A stretch of DNA of 64,000 bases from Hippasteria phrygiana (lineage: Eukaryota > Echinodermata > Asteroidea > Valvatida > Goniasteridae): contig JAZGUH010000261.1 of the NCBI GenBank assembly GCA_037893225.1, forward strand, positions 992,001-1,056,000. The letters are read 5' to 3'. The first letter of the stretch is position 1; every line of letters starts with the position of its first letter. Shown here piece after piece: positions 1-9,262 of the stretch. The position numbers were made by a program, and so were the translations under genes. A model generated the notes under the pieces. It saw nothing but the letters and a program-made list of their open reading frames with translations, did not search any database and was not told where the DNA came from.

Positions 1-297
1 TTCCAGACAATAAACTCATACAAATTCCCCCATTTGTTCTGTCGGCTAGATTTTTAAGGTTTCCCCTTTGTTCCCACTCCTACATAATCACCCAATTGTT
101 CTGTCGGCTAGAATTTTAAAGTTACCCTTTGTTCCCACTCGTACGTAAGCACCTAACTGTTCTGTCGGCTAGCATTTTGAAGGTTACCCTTTGTTCCCAC
201 TCGTACGTAAGCACCCCAATTGTTCTGTAGGCTAGAATGTTGAAGGTTACCCTTTGTTCCCATTGATATGCTAATGAGCCTATTGTTTTGTCGGATC
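1..297. repeat. ~60-bp tandem repeat array, about 4.5 units
   Basis: The anchor tgttctgtcggctag (with small changes) recurs near 35, 97, 158, 221 and 283, a period of 61-63 bp. Each unit also holds a 'ccctttgttcccactc' stretch and most hold 'gtacgtaagca'. Units differ by several substitutions, so the array is not young. It is cut by the window edge on the left. On the right it gives way to the composite repeat starting near 316. No coding potential was seen. Confidence 0.85.
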
Positions 298-426
298 GAG
301 ACTAGACTAACTACTCACATCCTCTCATAAGAGACATCCACTGTTGCCATCTATCTATTATTATTGTTATATTAATTATATTAATACTGAATAACCCACT
401 CGATTATATCCGTTATATTCAAAACT

Positions 427-838
427 ATGGCAAAAAGTAATTCAACAAAGAAATTAAGAGATCCCTCAAGTCAACGAAACTCCAACCGCTTCTCTGGTAA
501 ATGCAAATCCAAACCCAAACGAACGAAATTCAATCAACTACTACAGCATCTCTATTAGCAGCACAATGCGACCAATTCATAACAAACCTATCCAAAGTAA
601 AATTATCTGAAACTGAGAAAATTGCTTTGTGAAAGGGTCTCAACTTCGTTACCACTCCACTCCTGTGACATAAATACCTTCAACAAAAAATGAGAATTGT
701 ATTCCTTATGCATAACAAACAATCAAAAAATCATCCCTTCAAACCTACATCCGAAACCTACACCTAGTGTAACACTGAAAGAACACCTGGCAGCAACAAC
801 ATTTATTAAACTTGCCCAAATGGGGCTAAGAAATCGGC
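427..838 (+). pseudogene. Penelope-like retroelement ORF stump, copy 1
   Basis: An ATG at 427 opens a short basic peptide starting MAKSNSTKKLRD. A frame change follows, then a segment ending in KLSETEKIAL-stop-KGLNFV, which resembles the 'LT..E..LLSKGLNFVPTP' motif near the start of reverse-transcriptase polyproteins of Penelope-like elements. After more frame changes, a tail (EHLAATTFIKLAQ) is readable to about 838. Stops and shifts make it non-functional. Copies lie at 3423-3716 and 13457-13690. The family call rests on one short motif; another retroelement family is possible. Confidence 0.4.
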
Positions 839-1436
839 AAAACAACTAATAAGTATCCGCCACAAACAACCTTAAAAACAACCCCGATATTGTAGTCGAA
901 CAGGCAGAGGCATGCATAAGCGTAGCCAGCAAAGGGGGGGGGGGGGGGGGGGGGTAGGGGGTATTTACCCCCCGCCCCCAATATTTTCAGAGTTTTTACC
1001 CCAAAATTTTCCACAAATAATCAAAACCCTGCCCTCTATCTATAGGACATACCTGTTGGTTTTTAAAGGTCGGAAGCTAGGTTGGTAAATCCAATAACGT
1101 CAAAGTGGATTTTGTTCTCTTATAGGAACGGGGCACGTAATTACACAATCGCCGCAACATTATAATGATTTCCTTCATGCTGCTGGCCCTAGTGTGCCCT
1201 TCCTGGAAATTATAGTTCCCCGTGTTCCCCCACTGAAAAATGTTAGTGTCCCCTGTGCCCCCACTGTAAAATGTTAGACCCCCCTCCTGTGCATAGGCGT
1301 AGCAAGGTAATTTTTATTCGTGGGGGGGGGGGGGGTAGACGTGAAAAAGGGCACTCGATATATCGGGGAACAGGGGGAACTAACATTAACAAGAATACCA
1401 AACAAAAGAAATACAGATAGATAACTAAATACAATT
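839..1436. repeat. Dispersed repeat with long G-runs (composite copy 1)
   Basis: This stretch has a 21-bp G-run at 934-954 and a 14-bp G-run at 1322-1335. The part after 1020 (beginning accctgccctctatctat) is shared with 13795-14000 and 56415-56570, so it is a dispersed family. Two 'aaaatgttag' units near 1230-1275 are a short local duplication. The matching copy at 3312-4400 lacks about 600 bp here, going straight from 'ttccttatg' to the G-run, so copy 2 was deleted or copy 1 gained sequence. No gene was seen. Confidence 0.7.
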
Positions 1437-1648
1437 AATTCGTCAAACAATCCACAAGGGAAACTGACTAGGTAAATTTTGAACACATTTTCCAAGTGAA
1501 CAAAGAAACTGGCAGGAGCGGGGTTCGAACCTGCGACCTCCGGGTTACCGTACCGGCGCTCTGCCAACTTTGTTCACTTCTTTGTTCACTTTGAAAATGT
1601 GTTCAAAATTGACCTAGTCAGTTTCCCTTGTGGATTATTTGACGAATT
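1437..1648. mobile_element. Foldback with a tRNA-like sequence as its loop, copy 1
   Basis: Arms of about 72 bp (1437-1508 and 1577-1648) are near-perfect inverted complements; the left begins aattcgtcaaac and the right ends gtttgacgaatt on the opposite strand. The loop between them is a 5'-truncated tRNA-like sequence on the minus strand. A near-identical copy is at 3856-4067. The third composite copy, near 14255-14330, lacks this block. This suggests a mobile or transduced unit, though deletion from copy 3 is also possible. Confidence 0.7.
1511..1568 (-). tRNA. tRNA-like pseudogene (5'-truncated) in foldback loop
   Basis: Read on the minus strand, the segment carries half a D-arm (TTGGCAGAGCGCC), an anticodon-arm region, a T-arm with GGTTCGAACC (B-box) and an acceptor end TCCTGCC. 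The 5' acceptor strand and the first half of the D-arm are missing, so it cannot fold as a full tRNA. It is the inverted relative of the longer tRNA-like sequence at 1818-1890. Confidence 0.5.
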
Positions 1649-1817
1649 ATAAGTTAAAAAGTCGTATCCTCATTGAGTGATCCCCACAATGTCGCTTCCC
1701 AGGTTGTATCGTAAAATTGGGTGTGATCCCTGGCTATACGGCATTCTGGGTTTATGACTTCTGACTAGCGCCCACCCGAAAAAAAGATACTGACAAATTG
1801 GGAGACCGCCAACATAG

Positions 1818-1890
1818 GGCAACATAGCTCAGTTGGTAGAGCGCCGGTACGGTAACCCGGAGGTCGCAGGTTCAAATCCCGCTCCTGCCA
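1818..1890 (+). tRNA. tRNA-Thr-like (GGT) sequence, probably a pseudogene or SINE head
   Basis: Seventy-three bases show tRNA order: acceptor GGCAACA, D-arm TAGCTCAGTTGGTAGAGC (A-box), anticodon arm with loop ACGGTAA (anticodon GGT), T-arm GGTTCAAATCC (B-box), and 3' acceptor TCCTGCC followed by A. Two acceptor pairs and one T-stem pair mismatch, and base 33 is C instead of the near-universal U. A pseudogene or a SINE head is more likely than a working gene. A second copy at 4237-4315 carries a 6-bp insertion in the anticodon arm. Confidence 0.45.
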
Positions 1891-1985
1891 AAATCAATCA
1901 AAGTTGTATCATGAATTGTATAGGCCTATTTACTGTATTTAAATTGATGCAGAATTTGCGAATTTGAATTATAACAAATGAAAAA

Positions 1986-2516
1986 TAGCAATAACCCATA
2001 CAGCTTGCTACAAAAACCTGTAGAGAACTTCGCACGACTTCAAGACAAACGAGACAACATGAAGCAGGCTCACGACAAACACGCTGGTCCAGACCTCCCG
2101 CCACTACATGTCGGTCAGAAGGTCAGGATCCTCGACCACTCTGACAAAACCTGGATCCCAGGCCAAGTCACCAAAGTACGGCAAGAACCAAGGTCGTACG
2201 AAGTCCTGACGCCTAACGGGAACACGCTGCGGTGCAATAGATCGCATATCCGCGAGATGCCCAGCCAAAGCCATGCTCACGCTGCGCCTAATGCCCAAAC
2301 CAGCATTGTGCAACCCCAGCGTCTCCAGTTTGACCACCCCCAGAAGCATGTTCGCTTTCCAGATGCACCTGACGCTATAGAGGCAAAGGCAAGCTCGAGC
2401 ACAGGCGCAAACAAATGCAGCACCAAAATGCCAGAGCTCAAAATTGCGAGCCGCGAACCACTGGTGACAGACCCGTTAGGGCTAGGTAAAGCAGTGCTAC
2501 TTCTGAAACACGCTTG
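1986..2516 (+). pseudogene. Ty3/gypsy Pol C-terminus (integrase tail), element gypsy-2
   Basis: An open frame of about 175 codons matches the C-terminal tail of metazoan Ty3/gypsy integrases: a helical DKRDNMKQAHDKHAG segment, then the chromatin-facing SH3-like module (HVGQKVRILDHSDKTWIPG ... YEVLTPNGNTLRCNRSHIR), then a low-complexity tail and stop. Everything upstream (gag, protease, RT, RNase H, catalytic core) is missing; the frame runs back into unrelated composite repeat at about 1986, so this is a 5'-truncated relic. It lies on the opposite strand to gypsy-1. A purine tract and LTR follow downstream as expected. Confidence 0.8.
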
Positions 2517-2828
2517 ACGACCACAAGATCTGGTCGAGTCAGCTGAAAGCCAGCTAGATTTGAAGATCACTAATTTAGATGTTCCGACCAATTGGTCATG
2601 TGTTATGAAAACAAGTTCATTGTTATTGTTGTGTCCGAAACCGATCATGTCCATTTTATTCAATCAGGGACATGCACACAGACCCATGAGATAAAATTAT
2701 GCGATAGTTAAATCACATGGACTCGAGAAACATGTGAACTCTGCAAATTACAATAGTTGTTTACATTCACAGGATGATATACTTTATTAACTCATTTTGT
2801 GCAAATTTTATCTTCTAAAGAGGGGGGA
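2517..2828 (+). promoter_or_regulatory. Gypsy-2 3' untranslated spacer with polypurine tract
   Basis: About 300 bp without coding potential lie between the integrase stop and the LTR. The last 12 bases (2817-2828, aaagagggggga) are an uninterrupted purine run directly before a TG dinucleotide. That is the arrangement of a plus-strand primer tract next to a 3' LTR. Confidence 0.6.
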
Positions 2829-3312
2829 TGTAGTAATAGTCGGGACCTATTTCATGTAGCGCGTATGCGCACACCCATGATATGAATAAACCACTCTACA
2901 CTCCGCTCAGCCCATGGACACAAGCACCGGTTCCTGTCTCCAATCCTTCATCCATTTATAGCCATCAAATATCACTTGGGGGGGGGGGTGATACAATGGC
3001 GCACCCCCCCCCCCCCCCCCATCAAGAAGTGGGAGATATATACACACCCCGGGATTTACGCCCATTTCTCTAAGCCAAGACATCGCTCCTCGTCAAACGA
3101 GTGACGCTGGAGGAAACAAACAGCATCTTCGCTACACGGAGGCGAAATTAGTCATAGCAATAAGAACAGCACAAGAAACATTAGCTGAACAGTTCCAAGG
3201 CCAAGATCACCAAGGCCAAGATCACCAGAGCCAAGATCACCAAGACAAAGGTGACTATAGCGGGCATCAAGGGAAAACGTCCCTACTGAGATCTCCTCAA
3301 AACAAGACCAAC
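2829..3312 (+). repeat. Gypsy-2 3' LTR (right boundary uncertain)
   Basis: The LTR starts tgtagtaatagtcggg right after the purine tract. It contains an aataaa near 2884, a TATA-like tttatag near 2956, an 11-bp G-run and an 18-bp C-run near 2978-3020, and a 15-bp direct repeat (ccaagatcaccaagg type, three units, about 3198-3245). The right end is taken where the sequence joins composite copy 2 ('acaca' near 3312). No second LTR is visible, so the boundary is inferred. Confidence 0.55.
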
Positions 3313-3855
3313 ACATCCTCTCATAAGAGACATCCACTGTTGCCATCCATCTATTATTATTATTATATTAATTATATTAATACTGAATAACCCACTCGAT
3401 TATATTCGTTATATTCAAAACTATGGCAAAAAGTAATTCAACAAAGAAATTAAAAGATCCCTCAAGTCAACGAAACTCCAACCGCTTCTCTGGTAAATGC
3501 AAATCCAAACCCAAACGAACGAAATTCAATCAACTACTACTGCATCTCTATTAGCAGCACAATGCGACCAATTCATAACAAACCTATCCAAAGTAAAATT
3601 ATCTGAAACTGAGAAAATTGCTTTGTGAAAGGGTCTCAACTTCGTTCCCACTCCACTCCTGTGACATAAATACCTTCAAAAAAAAAGAGAATTGTATTCC
3701 TTATGGGGGGGGGGGGGGGGGGGTAGACGTGAAAAAGGGAACTCGATATATCGGGGAACAGGGGGCACTAACATTTTTCAGTGGGGGAACAGGGGGAACT
3801 AACATTAACAAAAATACCAAACAAAAGAAATACAGATAGATAACTAAATACAATT

Positions 3856-4067
3856 AATTCGTCAAACAATCCAAAAGGGAAACTGACTAGGTAAATTTTA
3901 AACACATTTTCCAAGTGAACAAAGAAACTGGCAGGAGCGGGGTTCGAACCTGCGACCTCCGGGTTACCGTACCGGCGCTCTGCCAACTTTGTTCACTTCT
4001 TTGTTCACTTTGAAAATGTGTTCAAAATTGACCTAGTCAGTTTCCCTTGTGGATTATTTGACGAATT
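3856..4067. mobile_element. Foldback with a tRNA-like loop, copy 2
   Basis: The organisation matches the copy at 1437-1648: inverted arms of about 72 bp around a minus-strand tRNA-like segment at 3930-3987, which carries the B-box ggttcgaacc. The copies differ by only a few bases, so they either amplified together recently or were duplicated as part of the composite. Confidence 0.7.
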
Positions 4068-4236
4068 ATAAGTTAAAAAGTCGTATCCTCATTGATTGAT
4101 CCCCACAATGTCGCTTCTCAGGTTGTATCGTAAAATTGGGTGTGATCCCTGGCTATACGGCATTCTGGGTTTATGACTTCTGACTAGCGCCCACCCGAAA
4201 TAAAGATACTGACAAATTGGGAGACCGCCAATATAG

Positions 4237-4315
4237 GGCAACATAGCTCAGTTGGTAGAGCGCCGGTACGCGTACGGTAACCCGGAGGTCGCAGGTTCAA
4301 ATCCCGCTCCTGCCA
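4237..4315 (+). tRNA. tRNA-Thr-like sequence with 6-bp insertion, copy 2
   Basis: This is the counterpart of 1818-1890. The A-box (tagctcagttgg) and B-box (ggttcaaatcc) are intact, but the anticodon stem is split by a duplicated 'gtacgc'-like hexamer (ccggtacgcgtacggta). The cloverleaf is disrupted, so it is a pseudogene or SINE-type relic. Confidence 0.45.
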
Positions 4316-4399
4316 AAATCAATCAAACTTGTATCATGAATTGTATAAGCCTATTTACTGTATTTAAATTGATGCAGAATTTGCGAATTTGAATTATAA

Positions 4400-4877
4400 C
4401 AAATGAAAAATTAATAATTAAATTCAGGCCGTGTCACAATGACAAATCAATTGGCTGCGAAATAGAGTGCACATTCTTAATAATCGGCCACGCATACGTC
4501 AAACCGAAAGCCTAATCACGCATTTGTAATAGTTGAAATAGAACGTCATGCACATTTATATATTTGAATGATACAAAATAGAATAGAAGGCTAGTTTTGG
4601 CGAAAATGAAACCCAGATATACGTCGTTCTCAAAATCAGCGTGAGATTATATTCAAGTTTTACAAATTCAAATGCACATTTTGGGAAATCGTTAGGGAAA
4701 CCTATATTAACTCGTTGCACCATACCAGACTTATACATTATAAAAGCCTCTACATCAGGACTAGACCTACCTGATTCTTTGAATGAAATTATGCGTTCCT
4801 CTAATCCTCATGAACTAAGTATTTCTTCAATTTTTAAAGAATTAGTTACGTGGGTAAAGTTTTTGGTATGGTATGGA
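4400..4877. repeat. Dispersed repeat segment shared with 14440-16330
   Basis: The sequence from ggccgtgtcacaatgacaaa to aattagttacgtgggtaaag is present again in two pieces at 14440-14535 and 15600-15897, with the last bases at 16284-16330. Here it is uninterrupted, so it serves as the empty-site reference for insertions in the other copy. Short open frames in it show no recognisable domain. Confidence 0.8.
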
Positions 4878-5124
4878 ACGGGGCTACGTCTGTAAGGGCG
4901 CCCCCTATTTCCACCAGTCTGAGGCGACGGCAAGACGCGACGGTTCGACAGCACGATGCGACATCACGACGCGACGGCTCGAAGGCACGACGCGACGGCT
5001 CGACGGCACAACGCGACGGCTCGACGGCACGACGCGACGGCGAGACACAACAGCAGGCATACTGCATAAAAGTATGGAATTCCAAAGACGACAAAATTGC
5101 GTCGCGTCGTGCCGTCGCCCCGAC
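4877..5124. repeat. GC-rich 'cgacggcacgacg' minisatellite, short version
   Basis: It opens with aacggggctacgtctgtaag, identical to the start of the larger minisatellite at 17131. It continues as degenerate 12-15 bp units built on cgacgg(c/t)(a/t)cgacg with very high CpG content. Several overlapping open frames on both strands are products of the short period and are not genes. It abuts the 3' end of gypsy-1. Confidence 0.8.
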
Positions 5125-5221
5125 AGTACATGGGGCACCTCAGGGATGAAGATGGGAGCTGCGTTTGGACAGTCACATTGCGAAGATGCTTTCCGTCCGG
5201 TGGTCTCAGTACATGGGGCAC
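5125..5221. repeat. 69-bp copied piece of gypsy-1 pol between 14-bp direct repeats
   Basis: Bases 5139-5207 reproduce a stretch of the gypsy-1 integrase tail found about 385 bp to the right (near 5526-5592). Identical 14-mers agtacatggggcac flank it at 5125-5138 and 5208-5221. This looks like templated filler: either a tandem duplication with later deletion or a short reinsertion with target duplication. Confidence 0.7.
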
Positions 5222-6240
5222 TACTCAGCATTTTCAGAATCAGAGTCGCTCTCAGGGCCAGAATCAGAGTCTGTTTCAGTTTTGGTAGCTAGCTTCCTCA
5301 CCTGGTTAAGCAGGCGGATGACACTGCTGAACTGGTATCTCTTGGGCAGCCTCCCTTTCGTCGCCCGTCGCGATCGGCGGAGAGTCTCACCAGTGGCTCC
5401 AGGGTAGCCTGCCTCTAAGTAAGCAACTGCGGGCTGTCGCCTGGCTGTCGCCGTGGGGGACCGCGTCACTGGTCCTATCTCGTCCCTGGATATGACGTTC
5501 CCATGTGGTTCAACGACGGTCACATCAGGGATGAAGATGGGAGCTGCGTTTGGACAGTCACATTGCGAAGATGCTTTCCGTCCGGTGGTCTCACGAGGCG
5601 CTTCAACTGTCGGGGGTCCGATCCAAGTCAGAACTGGAAGTCTGGTCAGTAGTAGCCTCCTCGCTGCTAACTCGATTGTCCGGGGTGGCTTGACGTCCCA
5701 GGGGCAGTGCTTCAACTCACTTCGATGAAGGACCTTCTTGCGCCCAGATGAGTTACATACCTCATAGACCGGCTGTCCTTCAAAGGGCTGCCCAACCACC
5801 AAGTACGGGGTCCCCTCCCAGAAGTCCTTGATTTTTGCCCTTCCGCGGTGAGTACGATCTCTCACCAGGACATACTCCCCAGTATTTAGTGGTCGTTCAT
5901 GCACATCCTTCTCCTGGGCCGCATTCCTGTTCTCAACCAACTTAGTCATGTTAGCAGCCGCCAGCTTCCGGGCAGTTTCCAGCTGGGACCAGTGCTTTCT
6001 CACATAGTGATGAGGAGTCACTCCATCCAGTTGGCGGTTGTCTACCCCCAGGGCAAGGTGTTGGGACAAGCGAGCTGTTCTTCCAAATAGTAAGAAGAAT
6101 GGCTCATAGCCAGTACTGCTGTGTTCTTCGTGTTGTTGTAAGCCACCACTAGTTGGGGTAACTAGTCCACCCATCTCGACTTCTTTTGCACCGGCAGAGG
6201 CACCAACATATTGTGCAGGGTGCGATTGAAGCGCTCGCAC
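5221..6240 (-). pseudogene. Gypsy-1 integrase C-terminal domain and tail
   Basis: This minus-strand frame starts out of register with the catalytic core. It becomes recognisable at HSSTGYEPFFLLFGR, the conserved end of Ty3/gypsy integrase cores, and runs through a GPY/F-like module (EYVLVRDRTHRGRAK ... GTPYLVVGQP ... YEVCNSSGRKKVLHRSELK). It ends in an arginine-rich and Ser/Asp/Glu-rich tail. The register change against the core frame near 6150-6240 is a frameshift. This is the 3' end of the element's pol; no LTR is recognisable beyond it, where minisatellite sequence begins. Confidence 0.85.
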
Positions 6241-6740
6241 TGCCCGTTGCCCTGTGGATGGTAAGGGGTCGTGTGCGAACGCCCAATGCTGTACAAGTTG
6301 CAGAGCTCCTGGATGACTCGTGCCTCAAAACACTTACCGTTGTCCGAGTGGAGTCTGAGCGGTGCCCCGTATGGTGTTATCAGGTGCTTGACTAGTGCAC
6401 GAGCCACTGTCTCTGCCCTCTGGTCTCTCGTTGGGATGGCCCATGCAAATTTTGTGAAAACATCAGTGAGGACCAGTACATTTTCGTAACCACTGGATGA
6501 TGGCTCCAGTTCAGTGAAATCAATGGCTATAACCTCTAGTGGGGCGGTAGCTTTCAAGGTCCCCATGGGTGGCTTTGTGTGGCGATTAGGCTTCTTGCTG
6601 ATGGCACATCTCTCACACTGCTGACAACAGGTCTTGACTGAAATCTCCATCTTTGGCCAGAAGAAGAGAGGCTGGATCAACTTAAGTGTCCTCTTGGCTC
6701 CAAAATGCCCCATATCATCGTGAAGAGACTTCATCACCAC
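6162..6740 (-). pseudogene. Gypsy-1 integrase zinc-binding and catalytic core
   Basis: The zinc-binding motif reads HDDMGH ... CCQQCERC. The RNase H-like catalytic core then shows the acidic triad in IDFTELEP (first Asp), [10 protein letters not shown] (second Asp) and [14 protein letters not shown] (Glu), in DD35E arrangement. It would join cDNA to host DNA. An in-frame stop (6738-6740) separates it from the upstream spacer, and it ends at a stop just after KKSRWVD, where the frame must shift to continue. It is therefore inactive as it stands. Confidence 0.9.
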
Positions 6741-7402
6741 CTACTGTAGCCGGGCTGGAACAACTAGTCGTTCACAATGTCTTTCCCCATGGAAGGTCGA
6801 CCGCCGGTACAACACGCCATCTTTTAACAGTAGCTGGTCCCAATATTTCAGAACTGATGCCACTGCTCGTGGGTCCTGCTGTCTCTCCTCTTTGGTTGGC
6901 TTGCGACCCCTCCCAAAGTAGGTCCGAACCCTCTGCAAGAGGATATCCTCATCCTGAAGGGAGCTCAAGCCTGCAGCTGTATAGCCGGGTAGGCACTGGC
7001 TTCCATCTTGACGTTCAACTTTCACATGGTGAAGAAGAGCAGACGGTATCGCTGAGCTGGGGTGCAAGGGTCCACACGCTGCACGGACGGCACAGGAGGA
7101 CACCTCAAACTCAGGGCCTAGACAAGGTTTTGGCTTGCTCTTGTCACTTGGGGCGAGCCTGGTTGCTTCTCCCGGGTCTATACTCCAAATGGTAGTCGAA
7201 AGCAGACAGCTGCTGAACCCATCGTAGTTCTGTTGCACTGAGATTGGCCGTATCCAAGTACCGCAGCGGGTTATGGTCGGTGTAAATGGTGTACCGGTTT
7301 CCCATCAAGTAATCTTTGAAGGCTTGGCAGACCACCCATCTCACCCCAAATAGTTCCAGCTTGAAAGCGGAGTAGTTCCTATCGTTGCGCTCTGCCGGCC
7401 GT
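6741..7402 (-). pseudogene. Gypsy-1 RNase H C-terminal half and RNase H-integrase spacer
   Basis: The minus frame shows the RNase H second half (FKLELFGVRW ... YTDHNPLRYLDT ... QQLSAFDYHLEYRPG), typical of Ty3/gypsy, followed by a less conserved spacer (LKYWDQLLLKDGVLYRR) leading into the integrase zinc finger. A stop after SNQARPK and a change of frame near 7144-7238 break it. The 5' boundary at 7402 is where the hAT-like MITE is inserted; the frame resumes on its far side at 8476. Confidence 0.85.
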
Positions 7403-8475
7403 TAAGCCTGTTCAATATGACGATATTTCCCGATATTTCGATATTTTTTCATATCGAAAATCGTATCGGCTCCTTAAAAAAAAAAATGAATATCGGGGAA
7501 TTCGATACACCAAAGAATATCGCGATATATGTTACTTTTGGCCGCATTACGTGTGGATTTGTCCAGTTTACTTTGCTCGAAATTCCAGTTATTTCCAATT
7601 ATTTGACGGTAGAATAGTATATAATATATCATGATGTACCATGGAGGAATAAAAAATACATACATGCACTAAATGTGTCGTTTCTTTGACCATTTTCTAA
7701 ACCCCGAAATGACATCTCCGCTCCGCGCGATTTACCCTCCGCGCCGTACGTTGTCAAGTGCAAACAACGTCTTATTCCCAGTGTACAATGTACGTACCTA
7801 CCTACACGCTTGCGAACTCATCTTGAGATCGAGGGGTATGGCAATTGTTTGCAATAAGGTCAACCCATGTAGCGCATCTGCGCGTGCGCGTTGCTTTGTT
7901 GCTAGCCTTGGTCAAGTGCAAGCAATACAAGTGCAACCGTACTGAATGCCACCGTCTTTCCCCAGTGTACAAGGCAAACGTAGGTGTAGTTACATGTAGG
8001 GAACTGCGTCTTGAGAAAAGATTAAAACACGTGCCGCGCATCCATTGTACATTGTGCAATGTCACGTCGTCTTCACAAAATATACGACACGATCGTTTGT
8101 TGACAGTTCGCATGTGATCGTCCATGGTATTATCATCTGTATACTAATCAACAATGCTGAAATAGAAACAAACGCTAGTCTTTCTGGAGTGCCATAAAGT
8201 AGCCAACTGAAGGTAAATGCCGTAAAATTCCAAATACTCAACAAGCGAAGGGAAGCCTTGTCAACCCGGCCCCCCGTTCCTGCCGCACAATCCCGGCGGG
8301 CCCGATCCCGGTGGCCCCGATCTCATGATGCCGTGGTGACTTCCGTCATGTATTCTTTCTTATTCCTCCGTTCTTCCGGTAATGAAAAAGTGACGTCATC
8401 ACGATAATATCGAATATCGCGATATTTTTTTGCCGATATTTCGGTATCAAAATAAATGGATATCGAACAGCCTTA
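7403..8475. mobile_element. hAT-like MITE, copy 1, inserted in gypsy-1 RNase H
   Basis: This non-coding 1073-bp element has ends taagcctgttc and gaacagcctta (one mismatch as inverted repeats). Subterminal cgatat palindromes extend the inverted similarity to about 60 bp. It is bracketed by a perfect 8-bp direct repeat, ccggccgt, at 7395-7402 and 8476-8483. An 8-bp duplication of host sequence is the hAT signature. The gypsy reading frame resumes across it, so the insertion postdates gypsy-1. A relative lies at 44436-45253. Its transposase source is not in the window. Confidence 0.9.
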
Positions 8476-9262
8476 CCGGCCGTAGGGATCTAGAAGCATA
8501 TGCGATCACTGTCCTGGTACCATTCTCCTGAACCTGGGAGAGCACTGCTCCAAGCCCAGTCATGCTGGCATCTGTTTCAACAACGAACGGTCAACTAAAA
8601 TCAGCAAACTGCAGAACCGGGGCTTCAGTCAGCTTTGACTTCAGGCCAAGGAAAGCTGAAACTGCGACACCATCAAGATCAACCTTTGTACTCCCAGATT
8701 TCGCCTTGGTGTTGCCCTTACCACCCGTCCCCTTCAGGTAAGCAAACAGAGGAGATGCGATACTGGAGTACTGATGGACGAATTTCCTGAAGAATCCCGT
8801 GAAGCCTAGGAAAGATCGCAGCTCCGTCAATGTTGTGGGCCGGGGCCAGTCTCGTACCGCGGATATCTTGTCTGGGTCAGGCTTCACTCCCTCACCTGCA
8901 GCCACCAGATGACCCAGGTACTTCACTTGGGTTTGGAAGAACGTGGACTTCCTCGGCTTCACTTTCAACCCGTACTGCCGCAGCCGAGAAAATACCCGCT
9001 CCAGTCGCTCAAGGTGCTCATCAAAGCTGGAGGAAAAGATTATGATGTCATCCAGATAGATAAGGACACTCTGGAGGGCCTGATCACCAAGGCAGCGTTG
9101 CATCAACCGCTGGAACGTTGCTGGGCTGTTGCAGAGCCCAAAGGGCATCCTGGTGTACTCCCAGAGTCCAAACGGTGTTGTGAACGCCGTCTTTTCGATG
9201 TCCTGCTCCTGCATGGCGACTTGGTAGTAACCCGAGGTCAGGTCAAGGACGCTAAAGTACCT
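8476..9262 (-). pseudogene. Gypsy-1 reverse transcriptase palm/thumb and RNase H start
   Basis: The minus frame contains the RT core: SVLDLTSGYYQVA (first catalytic Asp), FTTPFGLWEYTRMPFGL, LIYLDDIIIFS (the catalytic Asp pair in YLDD) and KYLGHLVAAGEG, then the thumb/connection (LRSFLGFTGFFRKFV). RNase H begins at VETDASMTGLGAVLS. A nonsense codon lies between FADFS and the RNase H start (near 8588), and a one-base shift near 9262 separates it from the upstream half of RT. Confidence 0.9.

Larger units (their letters stand above)
3312..4400. repeat. Composite repeat copy 2 (Penelope-like stump, G-run, tRNA foldback)
   Basis: This repeats 316-1980 in the same order with few changes. The retroelement stump has its ATG at 3423, a 19-bp G-run lies at 3705-3723, the foldback occupies 3856-4067, and a plus-strand tRNA-like copy sits at 4237-4315. 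It lacks the block corresponding to about 720-1310 of copy 1. It begins exactly where the gypsy-2 LTR ends and runs without a break into the 4400-4877 segment. Confidence 0.85.

Noticed and set aside
1986..3312. Gypsy-2 as a full element with gypsy-1
   Set aside because: They lie on opposite strands and their integrase tails differ in sequence, so they are two separate elements.
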